The notes under the pieces: generated by a model | Told to the model about the DNA's origin: nothing | Databases searched by the model: none | Seen by the model: only the letters and a program-made list of their open reading frames with translations | Origin: Pseudonocardia broussonetiae | Lineage (GTDB): Bacteria; Actinomycetota; Actinomycetes; Mycobacteriales; Pseudonocardiaceae | Assembly (NCBI RefSeq): GCF_013155125.1 | Contig: NZ_CP053564.1 | Span: 4,843,501-4,907,500, forward strand | Length of the DNA: 64,000 nucleotides | Reading direction: 5' to 3' | Translations under genes and position numbers: made by a program | In this document: positions 1 to 7,266 of the stretch, one piece after another | How the letters are laid out: each line of letters begins with the position of its first letter | How positions within the stretch are numbered: the first letter of the stretch is position 1

Positions 1-69
1 GCGGCCCAGGTGCGCTGAGGGGGTGCGCTGAGGGGCAGGTGCGGGGCCGGTTCTGTCGGGGGTCGCCCC

Positions 70-75
70 TAGACT
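70..75 (+). promoter_or_regulatory. -10 hexamer of polA promoter
   Basis: TAGACT lies 9 bases before the polA ATG. No Shine-Dalgarno sequence separates the two, so the message probably has a very short leader or none. No convincing -35 is visible. Confidence 0.45.
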
Positions 76-84
76 CGGCCAGCG

Positions 85-2862
85 ATGAGCCCCGCAGCCC
101 GCACGTCCGCCGCCCCGCCCGCCGCGCCACCGTCGACCGGCAGGCGCCTGCTGCTGCTCGACGGGCACTCCCTGGCCTACCGCGCGTTCTTCGCGCTGCC
201 CGCGGAGAACTTCCGCACGGGCACGGGGCAGACCACCAACGCGGTCTACGGGTTCACCTCGATGCTCATCAACCTGCTGCGCGACGAGGCGCCCACGCAC
301 CTCGCGGTGGCGTTCGACGTCTCGCGCAAGACGTTCCGCTCGGAGAAGTTCACCGAGTACAAGGCCAACCGGTCGGCCACGCCGGACGACTTCCGGGGCC
401 AGGTCGACCTCATCAAGGAGGTCCTGCGCGCGCTGTCGATCCCGTTCTTCGCGGTCGACAACTTCGAGGCCGACGACGTCATCGCCACGCTCGCCACGCA
501 GGCTGAGGCCGACGGGTTCCAGGTCGCGATCACCACGGGCGACCGCGACGCGTTCCAGCTCGTCAGCGACAGCGTGATGGTGCTCTACCCGACGCGCGGG
601 GTGTCGGAGCTGGGCCGCATCGACCCGGCGGCGGTCATGGAGCGCTACGGCCTCACGCCCGCCCAGTACCCCGACTTCGCGGCGCTGCGCGGCGACCCCA
701 GCGACAACCTGCCCAACATCCCCGGCGTCGGGGAGAAGACGGCGGCCAAGTGGGTGCGCGAGTTCGGCTCGCTGGCCGAGCTCACCGACCGCGTCGACGA
801 GGTCAAGGGCAAGGCGGGCGACGCGCTGCGCGCCAACCTGGCCAACGTGCTGCTCAACCGCCAGCTCACCGAGCTCATCCGCGACGTGCCGCTCGACGCC
901 GTGCCCGCCGACCTCGAGGTGCGGCCGTGGGACCGCGACGCCGTGCACCGGCTGTTCGACGAGCTGGAGTTCCGGGTGCTGCGCGAGCGGCTGTTCTCCA
1001 CGCTCGTCTCCGCCGAGCCCGAGGCCGAGGGCGGCATCGAGGTGCAGGGCGCGGCGCTCGCGCCGGGCGCGGTCCGGGCCTGGCTCGACGCCCACGCCCG
1101 CGACGGGCGCCGCGTCGGCCTCGCGTTCCACGGCATCACCGGCGGCGCCGTCTCGGGCGACCTGTCGGGCATCGCGCTGGCCGCGGGGGAGCCCTCGGTC
1201 GAGGCCCGGGCCGACGGGGCCGACGCGGGCGTGCCGCAGGCCGCCTACCTCGAGGTCACCGCGCTCACGCCCGACGACGAGGCCGCGCTGGGCGAGTGGC
1301 TGGCCGACGCGTCGGTGCCCAAGGCCGCGCACGACGCGAAGTCGGCGCTGCACGCGCTGCGCGGGCGCGGCTGGGCCCTGGCCGGGCTCACCAGCGACAC
1401 CGCGCTCGCCGCCTACCTCACCCGGCCCGGCCAGCGCAGCTTCGACCTCGCCGACCTCGCGCTGCGCCACCTGCGCCGCGAGCTGCGCGTCGACGGGGCG
1501 GAGGAGAGCGGCCAGCTCTCGCTGCTCGGCGGCGAGGAGGAGGCCGACGCCGAGCGCGCCAACGGGCAGATGGTGGCGGCGTCCGCGGTGGCCGAGCTGG
1601 CCGGCGCGCTCGACGTCGAGCTGGCCGAGAAGGCGGCCACGTCGCTGCTCACCGGCCTGGAGCTGCCGCTGGAGTACGTGCTGGCCGACCTGGAGACGGC
1701 GGGCATCGCCGTCGACGGGGAGGCGCTCGCCGCGCTGGAGGCCGACTTCGCCGGGCAGGTGAAGCAGGCCGCGCAGGACGCCTACGCCGTGATCGGCAAG
1801 GAGATCAACCTGGGCTCGCCCAAGCAGCTCCAGGTGGTGCTGTTCGACGAGCTCGACATGCCGAAGACCAAGCGCACCAAGACCGGCTACACCACCGACG
1901 CCGACGCGCTGCAGACGCTCTACGAGCAGACCGGCAACGAGTTCCTGCAGCACCTGCTGCTGCACCGCGACGCGACGCGGCTCAAGGTCACCGTCGACGG
2001 GCTGCTCAAGTCCGTCGCCGACGACGGCCGCATCCACACCACCTACAGCCAGACGATCGCGGCCACCGGGCGCCTGAGCTCCACCGAGCCCAACCTGCAG
2101 AACGTGCCGATCCGCACCGCGGCCGGGCGCCGGATCCGGGAGACCTTCGTCGTCGGTGACGGCTACTCCGAGCTCATGACGGCCGACTACAGCCAGATCG
2201 AGATGCGGATCATGGCGCACCTCTCGGAGGACGCCGCGCTGATCGAGGCGTTCCGGTCGCGCCACGACTTCCACGCCGAGACCGCGGCCCGGGTGTTCGG
2301 CGTCGAGCCCACCGAGGTCACGCCCGCCCAGCGCGCCAAGATCAAGGCGATGAACTACGGCCTGGCCTACGGGCTGTCGGCGTTCGGACTGTCCAACCAG
2401 CTGCGGATCTCCACCGAGGAGGCCCGCGGCCTGATGGAGGACTACTTCGCCGGGTTCGGCGGGGTGCGCGACTACCTCGCCGGGGTCGTCGACCAGGCCC
2501 GCAAGGACGGCTTCACGGCCACGATCATGGACCGTCGCCGCTACCTGCCCGACCTCACCAGCGACAACCGCCAGCGCCGCGAGATGGCCGAGCGGATGGC
2601 GCTCAACGCCCCCATCCAGGGCAGCGCGGCCGACATCATCAAGGTCGCCATGCTCGGCGTGCACCGCGCGCTGGCCGCCGAGGGCCTGCGCAGCCGGATG
2701 CTGCTGCAGGTCCACGACGAGCTCGTGCTCGAGGTGGCCGAGGGCGAGAAGGAGCAGCTCGAGGAGCTCGTGCGCCGGGAGATGGCCGCCGCCGCCGAGC
2801 TGTCCGTGCCGCTGGAGGTGTCGGTCGGGTACGGCCGGAGCTGGGACGACGCGGCCCACTGA
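85..2862 (+). CDS. polA: DNA polymerase I
   Basis: DNA repair and Okazaki-fragment processing polymerase, cytoplasmic, 925 aa, the usual actinobacterial length. The N-terminal 5'-3' exonuclease shows LLLLDGHSLAYRAFF (about residue 22), FEADDVIATL (about 127), TGDRDAFQL (about 150) and the helix-hairpin-helix GDPSDNLPNIPGVGEKT (about 202). Polymerase motifs A (TADYSQIEMRIMAHL, about 698), B (RAKIKAMNYGLAYGLS, about 748) and C (LLQVHDELVLEV, about 872) are intact. The middle region (about 320-500) occupies the place of a 3'-5' exonuclease, but has VGLAFHGITGG where the DxE metal-binding motif should be, so proofreading is probably lost. The start is the ATG at 85, supported by the -10 just upstream. 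It is convergent with the next gene and no terminator hairpin is obvious in the 44-bp gap. Confidence 0.98.
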   Translation: MSPAARTSAAPPAAPPSTGRRLLLLDGHSLAYRAFFALPAENFRTGTGQTTNAVYGFTSMLINLLRDEAPTHLAVAFDVSRKTFRSEKFTEYKANRSATPDDFRGQVDLIKEVLRALSIPFFAVDNFEADDVIATLATQAEADGFQVAITTGDRDAFQLVSDSVMVLYPTRGVSELGRIDPAAVMERYGLTPAQYPDFAALRGDPSDNLPNIPGVGEKTAAKWVREFGSLAELTDRVDEVKGKAGDALRANLANVLLNRQLTELIRDVPLDAVPADLEVRPWDRDAVHRLFDELEFRVLRERLFSTLVSAEPEAEGGIEVQGAALAPGAVRAWLDAHARDGRRVGLAFHGITGGAVSGDLSGIALAAGEPSVEARADGADAGVPQAAYLEVTALTPDDEAALGEWLADASVPKAAHDAKSALHALRGRGWALAGLTSDTALAAYLTRPGQRSFDLADLALRHLRRELRVDGAEESGQLSLLGGEEEADAERANGQMVAASAVAELAGALDVELAEKAATSLLTGLELPLEYVLADLETAGIAVDGEALAALEADFAGQVKQAAQDAYAVIGKEINLGSPKQLQVVLFDELDMPKTKRTKTGYTTDADALQTLYEQTGNEFLQHLLLHRDATRLKVTVDGLLKSVADDGRIHTTYSQTIAATGRLSSTEPNLQNVPIRTAAGRRIRETFVVGDGYSELMTADYSQIEMRIMAHLSEDAALIEAFRSRHDFHAETAARVFGVEPTEVTPAQRAKIKAMNYGLAYGLSAFGLSNQLRISTEEARGLMEDYFAGFGGVRDYLAGVVDQARKDGFTATIMDRRRYLPDLTSDNRQRREMAERMALNAPIQGSAADIIKVAMLGVHRALAAEGLRSRMLLQVHDELVLEVAEGEKEQLEELVRREMAAAAELSVPLEVSVGYGRSWDDAAH

Positions 2863-2906
2863 GCGGGCCGCGCCGTCCCGTCCTCCCCCTGCCCGCCCCT
2901 CCCGGG

Positions 2907-3386
2907 TCAGGGCGCGAGGTCCACGCAGATCGTGCCGGTCACGGTCTCGGTGAAGGCGCCGCCCAGGACACCCACGCCCGCCAGTCGCAGGTCGCTGGTG
3001 CCCGCGCTGACCCCTGCGAGCTTCCCGGTGCCGGTGAAGCCGGTCGACGCCACATCGAACTCGATGTCGTTGTTCGCGCTCGTCACGACGAGGGTGCCGG
3101 CCACGTCGACGGCGAGGGTCGCCCGGTTCACCGTGAACGCGACGGTGCCCGTGAGGTGAAGGCTCCCGTCCGCGTTCGGGACGGCCGTGAACTCTCCGGT
3201 GGTGGTCCCGGTCAGCAACCCGGCCCCGCGGATGGTCGCCACGGTCGTGCCCGGGCCGGTCTCGTACCCGGCGCCCCGACCGTCGATCACGTGGCACTCC
3301 TCGTCCGCCTGCGCCACCCCGGGCGCGACGACGCCGAGCGCCGCGGCGGCGAGCAGGGCGGTCAGGACGCGCCCGCCGGCCCGCAC
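2907..3386 (-). CDS. secreted protein of unknown function
   Basis: 159 aa with a clear Sec signal peptide: basic start MRAGGR, hydrophobic core LTALLAAAALGVV, and a likely cleavage after GVAQA (about residue 27). The mature part is short, rich in Gly, Thr and Val, and alternates polar and hydrophobic residues, as a beta-barrel or beta-sandwich would. Two cysteines (near the mature N-terminus and in TGTICVDLAP at the C-terminus) could form a disulfide. I do not recognise a named family; an allene-oxide-cyclase-like barrel is a guess only. The GTG start is one base downstream of the stop of the SnoaL-like gene, so the two are probably translationally coupled. Confidence 0.75.
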   Translation of the reverse strand: MRAGGRVLTALLAAAALGVVAPGVAQADEECHVIDGRGAGYETGPGTTVATIRGAGLLTGTTTGEFTAVPNADGSLHLTGTVAFTVNRATLAVDVAGTLVVTSANNDIEFDVASTGFTGTGKLAGVSAGTSDLRLAGVGVLGGAFTETVTGTICVDLAP

Positions 3387-3387
3387 C

Positions 3388-3822
3388 TCACACCCCCGCC
3401 GGTGTCGGTAGCGCGCCGAGCTGGACGAGCATCGTCATGGCGTCGAGGTGGTGGCGCTCCTCGACGATCCGCTCGCCCTCCCACCGCTGCCACAGGGTGG
3501 CGCGGAAGGCGAAGCGCCGCCCGCTCGGGGGCAGCACCCCGCTCGGCGTGGCCAGCGGCCCCGTCTGGGTGCCCGTCCACAGGACCTCCAGGACGGCGGT
3601 GTCGCCCTCCACCGCCGACGCGGTGACCTCCCCGGCCGCGTCCGGGGACGACGTCCTCCACGCCCGCAGGGCGTCGAGGAACGCGTCGGCGGTGTCGACC
3701 GACAGGCCGGTGCCGGTCTCGGAGTAGCGGAAGCCGGGTCCGAGCAGGGCCCGCATCCCGTCGTAGTCGGCCGCGTTGAACAGCTCCACCGAGTCGACGG
3801 CGCGCTGCCTCAGGTCGGTCAT
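3388..3822 (-). CDS. SnoaL-like / NTF2-fold protein
   Basis: 144 aa. The pattern MTDLRQRAVDSVELFNAADYDGMRALLGPGFRYSET, read in segments, is typical of the SnoaL-like (nuclear transport factor 2 fold) family: an N-terminal helix pair followed by a cone-shaped barrel, ending in LWQRWEGERIVEERHHLD. Members are small ligand-binding proteins, isomerases or cyclases in polyketide and steroid pathways; the substrate here is unknown. The ATG at 3822 is preceded by a strong GGAGGAACC ribosome binding site. It is followed at once by the secreted 159-aa gene. Confidence 0.8.
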   Translation of the reverse strand: MTDLRQRAVDSVELFNAADYDGMRALLGPGFRYSETGTGLSVDTADAFLDALRAWRTSSPDAAGEVTASAVEGDTAVLEVLWTGTQTGPLATPSGVLPPSGRRFAFRATLWQRWEGERIVEERHHLDAMTMLVQLGALPTPAGV

Positions 3823-3905
3823 GGTTCCTCCGGGTCGTCGTGGGCGTGCAGCGTGGGTGGGCGCGGTCGCGGTGCGGTCGCGCCGCGGTCGCGGGGGCTC
3901 GGTCA

Positions 3906-3942
3906 GGCGCTCGGTGCGGGGGCGGACAGGTGCCCGAGCGCC
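3906..3942 (-). terminator. hairpin downstream of the 284-aa membrane gene
   Basis: A perfect 9-bp inverted repeat, GGCGCTCGG (3906-3914) and CCGAGCGCC (3934-3942), begins 9 bases after the stop of the gene ending at 3951. No U-tract follows, as is common for high-GC actinobacterial terminators. It would separate the protease cassette from the SnoaL gene. Confidence 0.4.
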
Positions 3943-3950
3943 CTCCCCGG

Positions 3951-4805
3951 TCAGCTCCTGCCGAAGCAGTTGATGTCGAAGCTCAGCTCCCCGGCGGCGA
4001 GGGCCTCGCCCTTCGTGAACGTGGCCTTCGCGTTGCACCCCGCCTTCACCGCGGCGCCGAGGATGTTGTTCAGCACCAGGAGACCGCCCGCGACGAGGAT
4101 CGTCCCGATCACCCCGGCAAGCACGACGGCGGTGAGGGCGACGAACGCGTCGTCGATGCCGGCGACCTCGTTCGGGGAGCCGCCGGCGAACCTGCGGATG
4201 TCGTTCCAGATCCGCTTGGCGTCCGGGCCGACGACCACGAGCGAGAAGTTCCTGCGCTGCTCGACGAGCTGGAAGCCGAGCCGGTCCCAGCCCTCCGAGC
4301 CGACGACCACCCGCAGCGGCGGCGGCTCGTCCTGCTCCCGGTGGTACACGCCGCGCACCTCGTAGGCGACCTGGCCCCCTCCCCACAGCTTCCAGTGCAC
4401 GTCGATGTGCTGGGCTCCGGTCGCTCCGGCTCCGGGCGCCTTCTTGACCTCGAGCTCGTGGGGGAAGGTCGTGGTGATGGGCCTCAGCTCGTAGTGGCTG
4501 AAGACGCGACCGGGAGGAATTTTGAACTCGAACCGGTCGACCCCGTCCCTCGACGTGAACGGATCCCACCACTCTTTACCGCGGTGGTTGAACTTCTTGC
4601 TGCGCATCCCGGTCTGAGCGGCCACCTCCCGGCTGATCAGGAGTTCGTCGGCGTCGGGGTCGAGCGACTCGAACGACTCCGCCTCGCGGTGGTCGTCGAG
4701 CAGGACCGCCGCGACACCGTTCGCTGCCGGTCCGTCCTCGCTCAGCAGGGACCTGACGTAGTCGCCGAGCCGTTCACCCAGGTCCTGCAGCTGCTGCTCA
4801 CTCAT
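3951..4805 (-). CDS. membrane-anchored protein of protease cassette, unknown function
   Basis: 284 aa. No known domain recognised. The N-terminal segment LQDLGERLGDYVRS...ED (residues 6-24) is strikingly like residues 10-28 of the trypsin-like protease two genes upstream (10 of 19 identical, no gaps). Residues about 60-200 are soluble and contain KFNHRGKEWWDPF and VGPDAKRIWNDIRRF. One hydrophobic segment at about 220-253 is probably a transmembrane helix, followed by a short tail with Cys257 and Cys280. I chose the ATG at 4805 because GGAGGAC lies just upstream; a GTG 12 bases earlier would put this site inside the gene. It lies 30 bases after the 89-aa gene and is probably co-transcribed with it. 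Confidence 0.7.
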   Translation of the reverse strand: MSEQQLQDLGERLGDYVRSLLSEDGPAANGVAAVLLDDHREAESFESLDPDADELLISREVAAQTGMRSKKFNHRGKEWWDPFTSRDGVDRFEFKIPPGRVFSHYELRPITTTFPHELEVKKAPGAGATGAQHIDVHWKLWGGGQVAYEVRGVYHREQDEPPPLRVVVGSEGWDRLGFQLVEQRRNFSLVVVGPDAKRIWNDIRRFAGGSPNEVAGIDDAFVALTAVVLAGVIGTILVAGGLLVLNNILGAAVKAGCNAKATFTKGEALAAGELSFDINCFGRS

Positions 4806-4835
4806 GTCGTCCTCCACATGTGGTCGGTGTGCCTG

Positions 4836-5105
4836 TCATCGGTGCAGCCGGATGAGGAGCTGCCTGGTCTGTTCGTCTGCGCCGCGCAGTCCCGCGGGCA
4901 GGTCGATCGCGTGCGTCTCGCCGCTCGGTGAGCGGACGGAGACGGCGGACTCCGGGGCGGTGATGTGGACCGTGGTCCAGCCCTCGGCGTCGATCTCGCC
5001 CGTGGTCCGGTAGGCGAGGTCGTGCCCGGACGGGTGAGCGCGGGTCACGATCACCGTGCCCCCGGCCGCCGGAGTGCCGTCGGCGAGCAGTACTCGGATG
5101 CGCAC
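4836..5105 (-). CDS. small protein of protease cassette, unknown function
   Basis: 89 aa, GTG start only 4 bases after the stop of the trypsin-like protease gene. The N-terminus MRIRVLLADGTPAAGGTVIV and the pattern of short strands with Gly/Pro turns look like an all-beta domain of the carboxypeptidase-regulatory-like or transthyretin type. That is inference from pattern; no family was recognised. No signal peptide, so it should stay in the cytosol with its neighbours. Confidence 0.65.
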   Translation of the reverse strand: MRIRVLLADGTPAAGGTVIVTRAHPSGHDLAYRTTGEIDAEGWTTVHITAPESAVSVRSPSGETHAIDLPAGLRGADEQTRQLLIRLHR

Positions 5106-5109
5106 GGCC

Positions 5110-6138
5110 CTAGACCCCGTTCTCGTTCCAGAACCGGACGTCCTCGACGATGCGCGGTGTCAACCTCGTGCCGGAGTTGGCCTCGCCCAGCGCGGGAGCG
5201 GAGGGAGCTCCGGTGCCGTTGGTGTGGACGGCGATGACGGTGTGGGTGAGGGCGTCCGGACCGTCGGGCCCGGAGCGGCTGATCCACGCCGGGCAACCGC
5301 TGGCACCCCCGGCGGTATCCGTCCGGTAGTACACGCGGTGGTCGTCGAGCCCGGACAACCTGTCCGTCGAGTGGTAGAGGTGGGTGCCGCCCATCAGGTC
5401 GCCCGGATATCCGCAGACGTTGACCTCGCGGCCCTGCAGCTCGGGTGCCGTGAGCACCTCCAGTCCGAACCAGCCCGTGTCGTCGCCCACCGGCTCGTCG
5501 AGCTGGATCACGCCGTAGTCGAAGTCGATGTCGCTGTCCCCGAACCACTCGCCCGCCGTCGCGAACCGTCGGGACACGTGCACGCCGAACGGCGCCGCTG
5601 CACCGGCCCTGCCCGGACGCACCGCGATCTCCGTCGCCCAGCCGCCCGTCGTGGCGTCGTGGACGCAGTGACCGGCGGTCAGGATGAGGCGCGGACCGAC
5701 GAGGAACCCCGATCCCAGCGCGACTTCGCCCGTCCGAGCGGTCGAGATCTCCAGTTGGACGACCATCCGCCAGGGGTGGTTCTCGGTGTCGTAGATCCGG
5801 ACGCGGTCGTCGGAGCCGATGACGGACTCGGCCGTCCTGATGGGTCCGGCCGATCCGTCCTCGATGCGGAGGAGCCGACGCACGAGCCGGTCCGAGGTGG
5901 GGCCGTCGCCCGGTGAGCCCGGGACGAGCACGGGCAGGTAGTCGAGGGAGGTCTCGGCCCCTCCGTTGCTGACCCGGCGCCCCGGATCGTCGGGCGGCTC
6001 CGGTTGCGCCACGGCACCGGGATGCGGCGGACGCACGACGACGTGCGGTGTCCGGTCCTCCGCGGCGTCGGACCGGACGAGGTCGGCTATCGCTGCACCG
6101 AGCCGTTGCAGCGCGGTCGGATCGGCGGTCCGGGTCAT
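5110..6138 (-). CDS. trypsin-like (V8-type) serine protease without signal peptide
   Basis: 342 aa chymotrypsin-fold protease. The catalytic triad is His157 in ILTAGHCVHD, Asp207 in DIDFDYGVIQL and Ser280 in TAGGASGCP, and VIAVHTNG (about 301) matches the strand that lines the S1 pocket of glutamyl-endopeptidase (V8) relatives. Unlike most bacterial members it has no signal peptide; the first 110 residues are a hydrophilic, proline-rich extension whose residues 10-28 resemble the N-terminus of the membrane protein downstream. The ATG at 6138 has GGAGGCGAG upstream and overlaps the stop of a 17-codon reading frame (ATGA). Related cytosolic trypsin-like proteins occur with companion domains in predicted bacterial conflict systems, which is why the cassette is of interest. 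Confidence 0.88.
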   Translation of the reverse strand: MTRTADPTALQRLGAAIADLVRSDAAEDRTPHVVVRPPHPGAVAQPEPPDDPGRRVSNGGAETSLDYLPVLVPGSPGDGPTSDRLVRRLLRIEDGSAGPIRTAESVIGSDDRVRIYDTENHPWRMVVQLEISTARTGEVALGSGFLVGPRLILTAGHCVHDATTGGWATEIAVRPGRAGAAAPFGVHVSRRFATAGEWFGDSDIDFDYGVIQLDEPVGDDTGWFGLEVLTAPELQGREVNVCGYPGDLMGGTHLYHSTDRLSGLDDHRVYYRTDTAGGASGCPAWISRSGPDGPDALTHTVIAVHTNGTGAPSAPALGEANSGTRLTPRIVEDVRFWNENGV

Positions 6139-6188
6139 CTCTCGCCTCCGGGTCGTGTCGGATCGGTGGGCATGTCGCTGGCAGTCAT
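6135..6188 (-). CDS. 17-codon leader reading frame coupled to the protease
   Basis: A short frame, MTASDMPTDPTRPGGER, has its own GGAGGCGCG site just before the ATG at 6188 and ends in an ATGA overlap with the protease start. It may serve only to deliver ribosomes to the protease start (translational coupling). It could also be accidental, since the GGAGGCGAG within it would serve the protease alone. Confidence 0.35.
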   Translation of the reverse strand: MTASDMPTDPTRPGGER

Positions 6189-6208
6189 GTCGCGCCTCCG
6201 GTGGGGGG

Positions 6209-7123
6209 TCAGCCGGCCTGGCGCTTGGCCGGGTCGGGGGGTGCGGCGCCGGCCGCGACGAGGGCGTCGGACCACTCGCCGAGCTGCTTGGTCAGGGCGT
6301 CGAGATCGGGTCCGATCGCGTCGACCACGGTCTGCTGCATGGCGTCGGTCGTCGCCTCCAGCTCCCCGCGGAAGCGCAGGCCCTCGCCGCTCAGGCCGTC
6401 GCCCTCGACCAGGCCGCGGGCGCGCAGTGAGGCCACCGCGGCGTCCATCCGCTCGCCCGACCAGCCGCGGGAGGGCGTGTAGGTGAGCAGGTCGAAGCCG
6501 CACCAGAGCTCGGTGAGCACGTTGCTCTGCACGGGGTCCAGGCCGGCGGCGGCGCAGGCGGCCAGGTGGGAGTCGCCGCGGTGCTCGCGCAGCAGGTGGC
6601 AGGCGTGCACGAGGGCCGCGAGCGGGTCGTCGGGCCAGGGGTCGTCGGCGAGCCCGGTGAACAGCGGGCGCGCCAGCGGGTCCGCGGCGTCGATCCCGCG
6701 GCGCAGGGCCGTGACGGCCCGGGCCGCGTCGGCGTCGATCGGGCCCAGCTCCCGCCTGACCGTGCGGCCGGGGGCGTCCAGCCGCACCCGCACGACGTCG
6801 TCGCGGCGCAGCGCGGCGACGCCCTTCTCGTAGACCGGCCCGATGAGGTCCGGGTCGAAGACGCCGAGAGCGACGACGGCCAGCGGAGTGGGCGGGGTGC
6901 CCAGCGCGGCCGTGCGCTGCCACACGTACGCGGCGAAGTAGTCGTCGAGCCCCAGGTCCGCGTACTCCGCGGCGGCCTCCGGGGACCAGATCGACTGGCA
7001 CGCCAGCGGCTCGATCGCGTCGCGCAGACGCCGGGCGGGGCTGCGGTGGGCCGAGGCCGGTGAGGGCGGGCGGGGGTGCTCGGGCGGGGCGAAGAACAGC
7101 CCGCGCATGGTCACGTAGTCCAT
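6209..7123 (-). CDS. SCO6745 family protein
   Basis: 304 aa. ARRLRDAIEPLACQSIWSPEAAAEYADLGLDDYFAAYV (read in pieces) is the hallmark of the SCO6745 family of actinobacterial proteins of unknown function, which combine an N-terminal helical part with a C-terminal winged-helix-like part (LYTPSRGW-like segment and SLRARGLVEGDGLSGEGLRFRGELEATTDA). The ATG at 7123 is preceded by GGAGC at suitable distance; an internal ATG at 7108 has no ribosome site. It is divergent from the LuxR-type regulator and its stop is 20 bases upstream of the protease leader frame, so read-through into the protease cassette is possible. Confidence 0.8.
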   Translation of the reverse strand: MDYVTMRGLFFAPPEHPRPPSPASAHRSPARRLRDAIEPLACQSIWSPEAAAEYADLGLDDYFAAYVWQRTAALGTPPTPLAVVALGVFDPDLIGPVYEKGVAALRRDDVVRVRLDAPGRTVRRELGPIDADAARAVTALRRGIDAADPLARPLFTGLADDPWPDDPLAALVHACHLLREHRGDSHLAACAAAGLDPVQSNVLTELWCGFDLLTYTPSRGWSGERMDAAVASLRARGLVEGDGLSGEGLRFRGELEATTDAMQQTVVDAIGPDLDALTKQLGEWSDALVAAGAAPPDPAKRQAG

Positions 7124-7266
7124 CGGATGCTCCAGTGCTCGGCTGTCGGCGTCCGGGGGGTGACGGGGAGTCGTCGAAACGTCCGGCGCCGTCGGGGCGA
7201 ACCTAGGAGTGGCCGGTCCGGGAGGGCGTCGGGACGACCCCCCGAAGAACACCCCGAGGAGACGTG

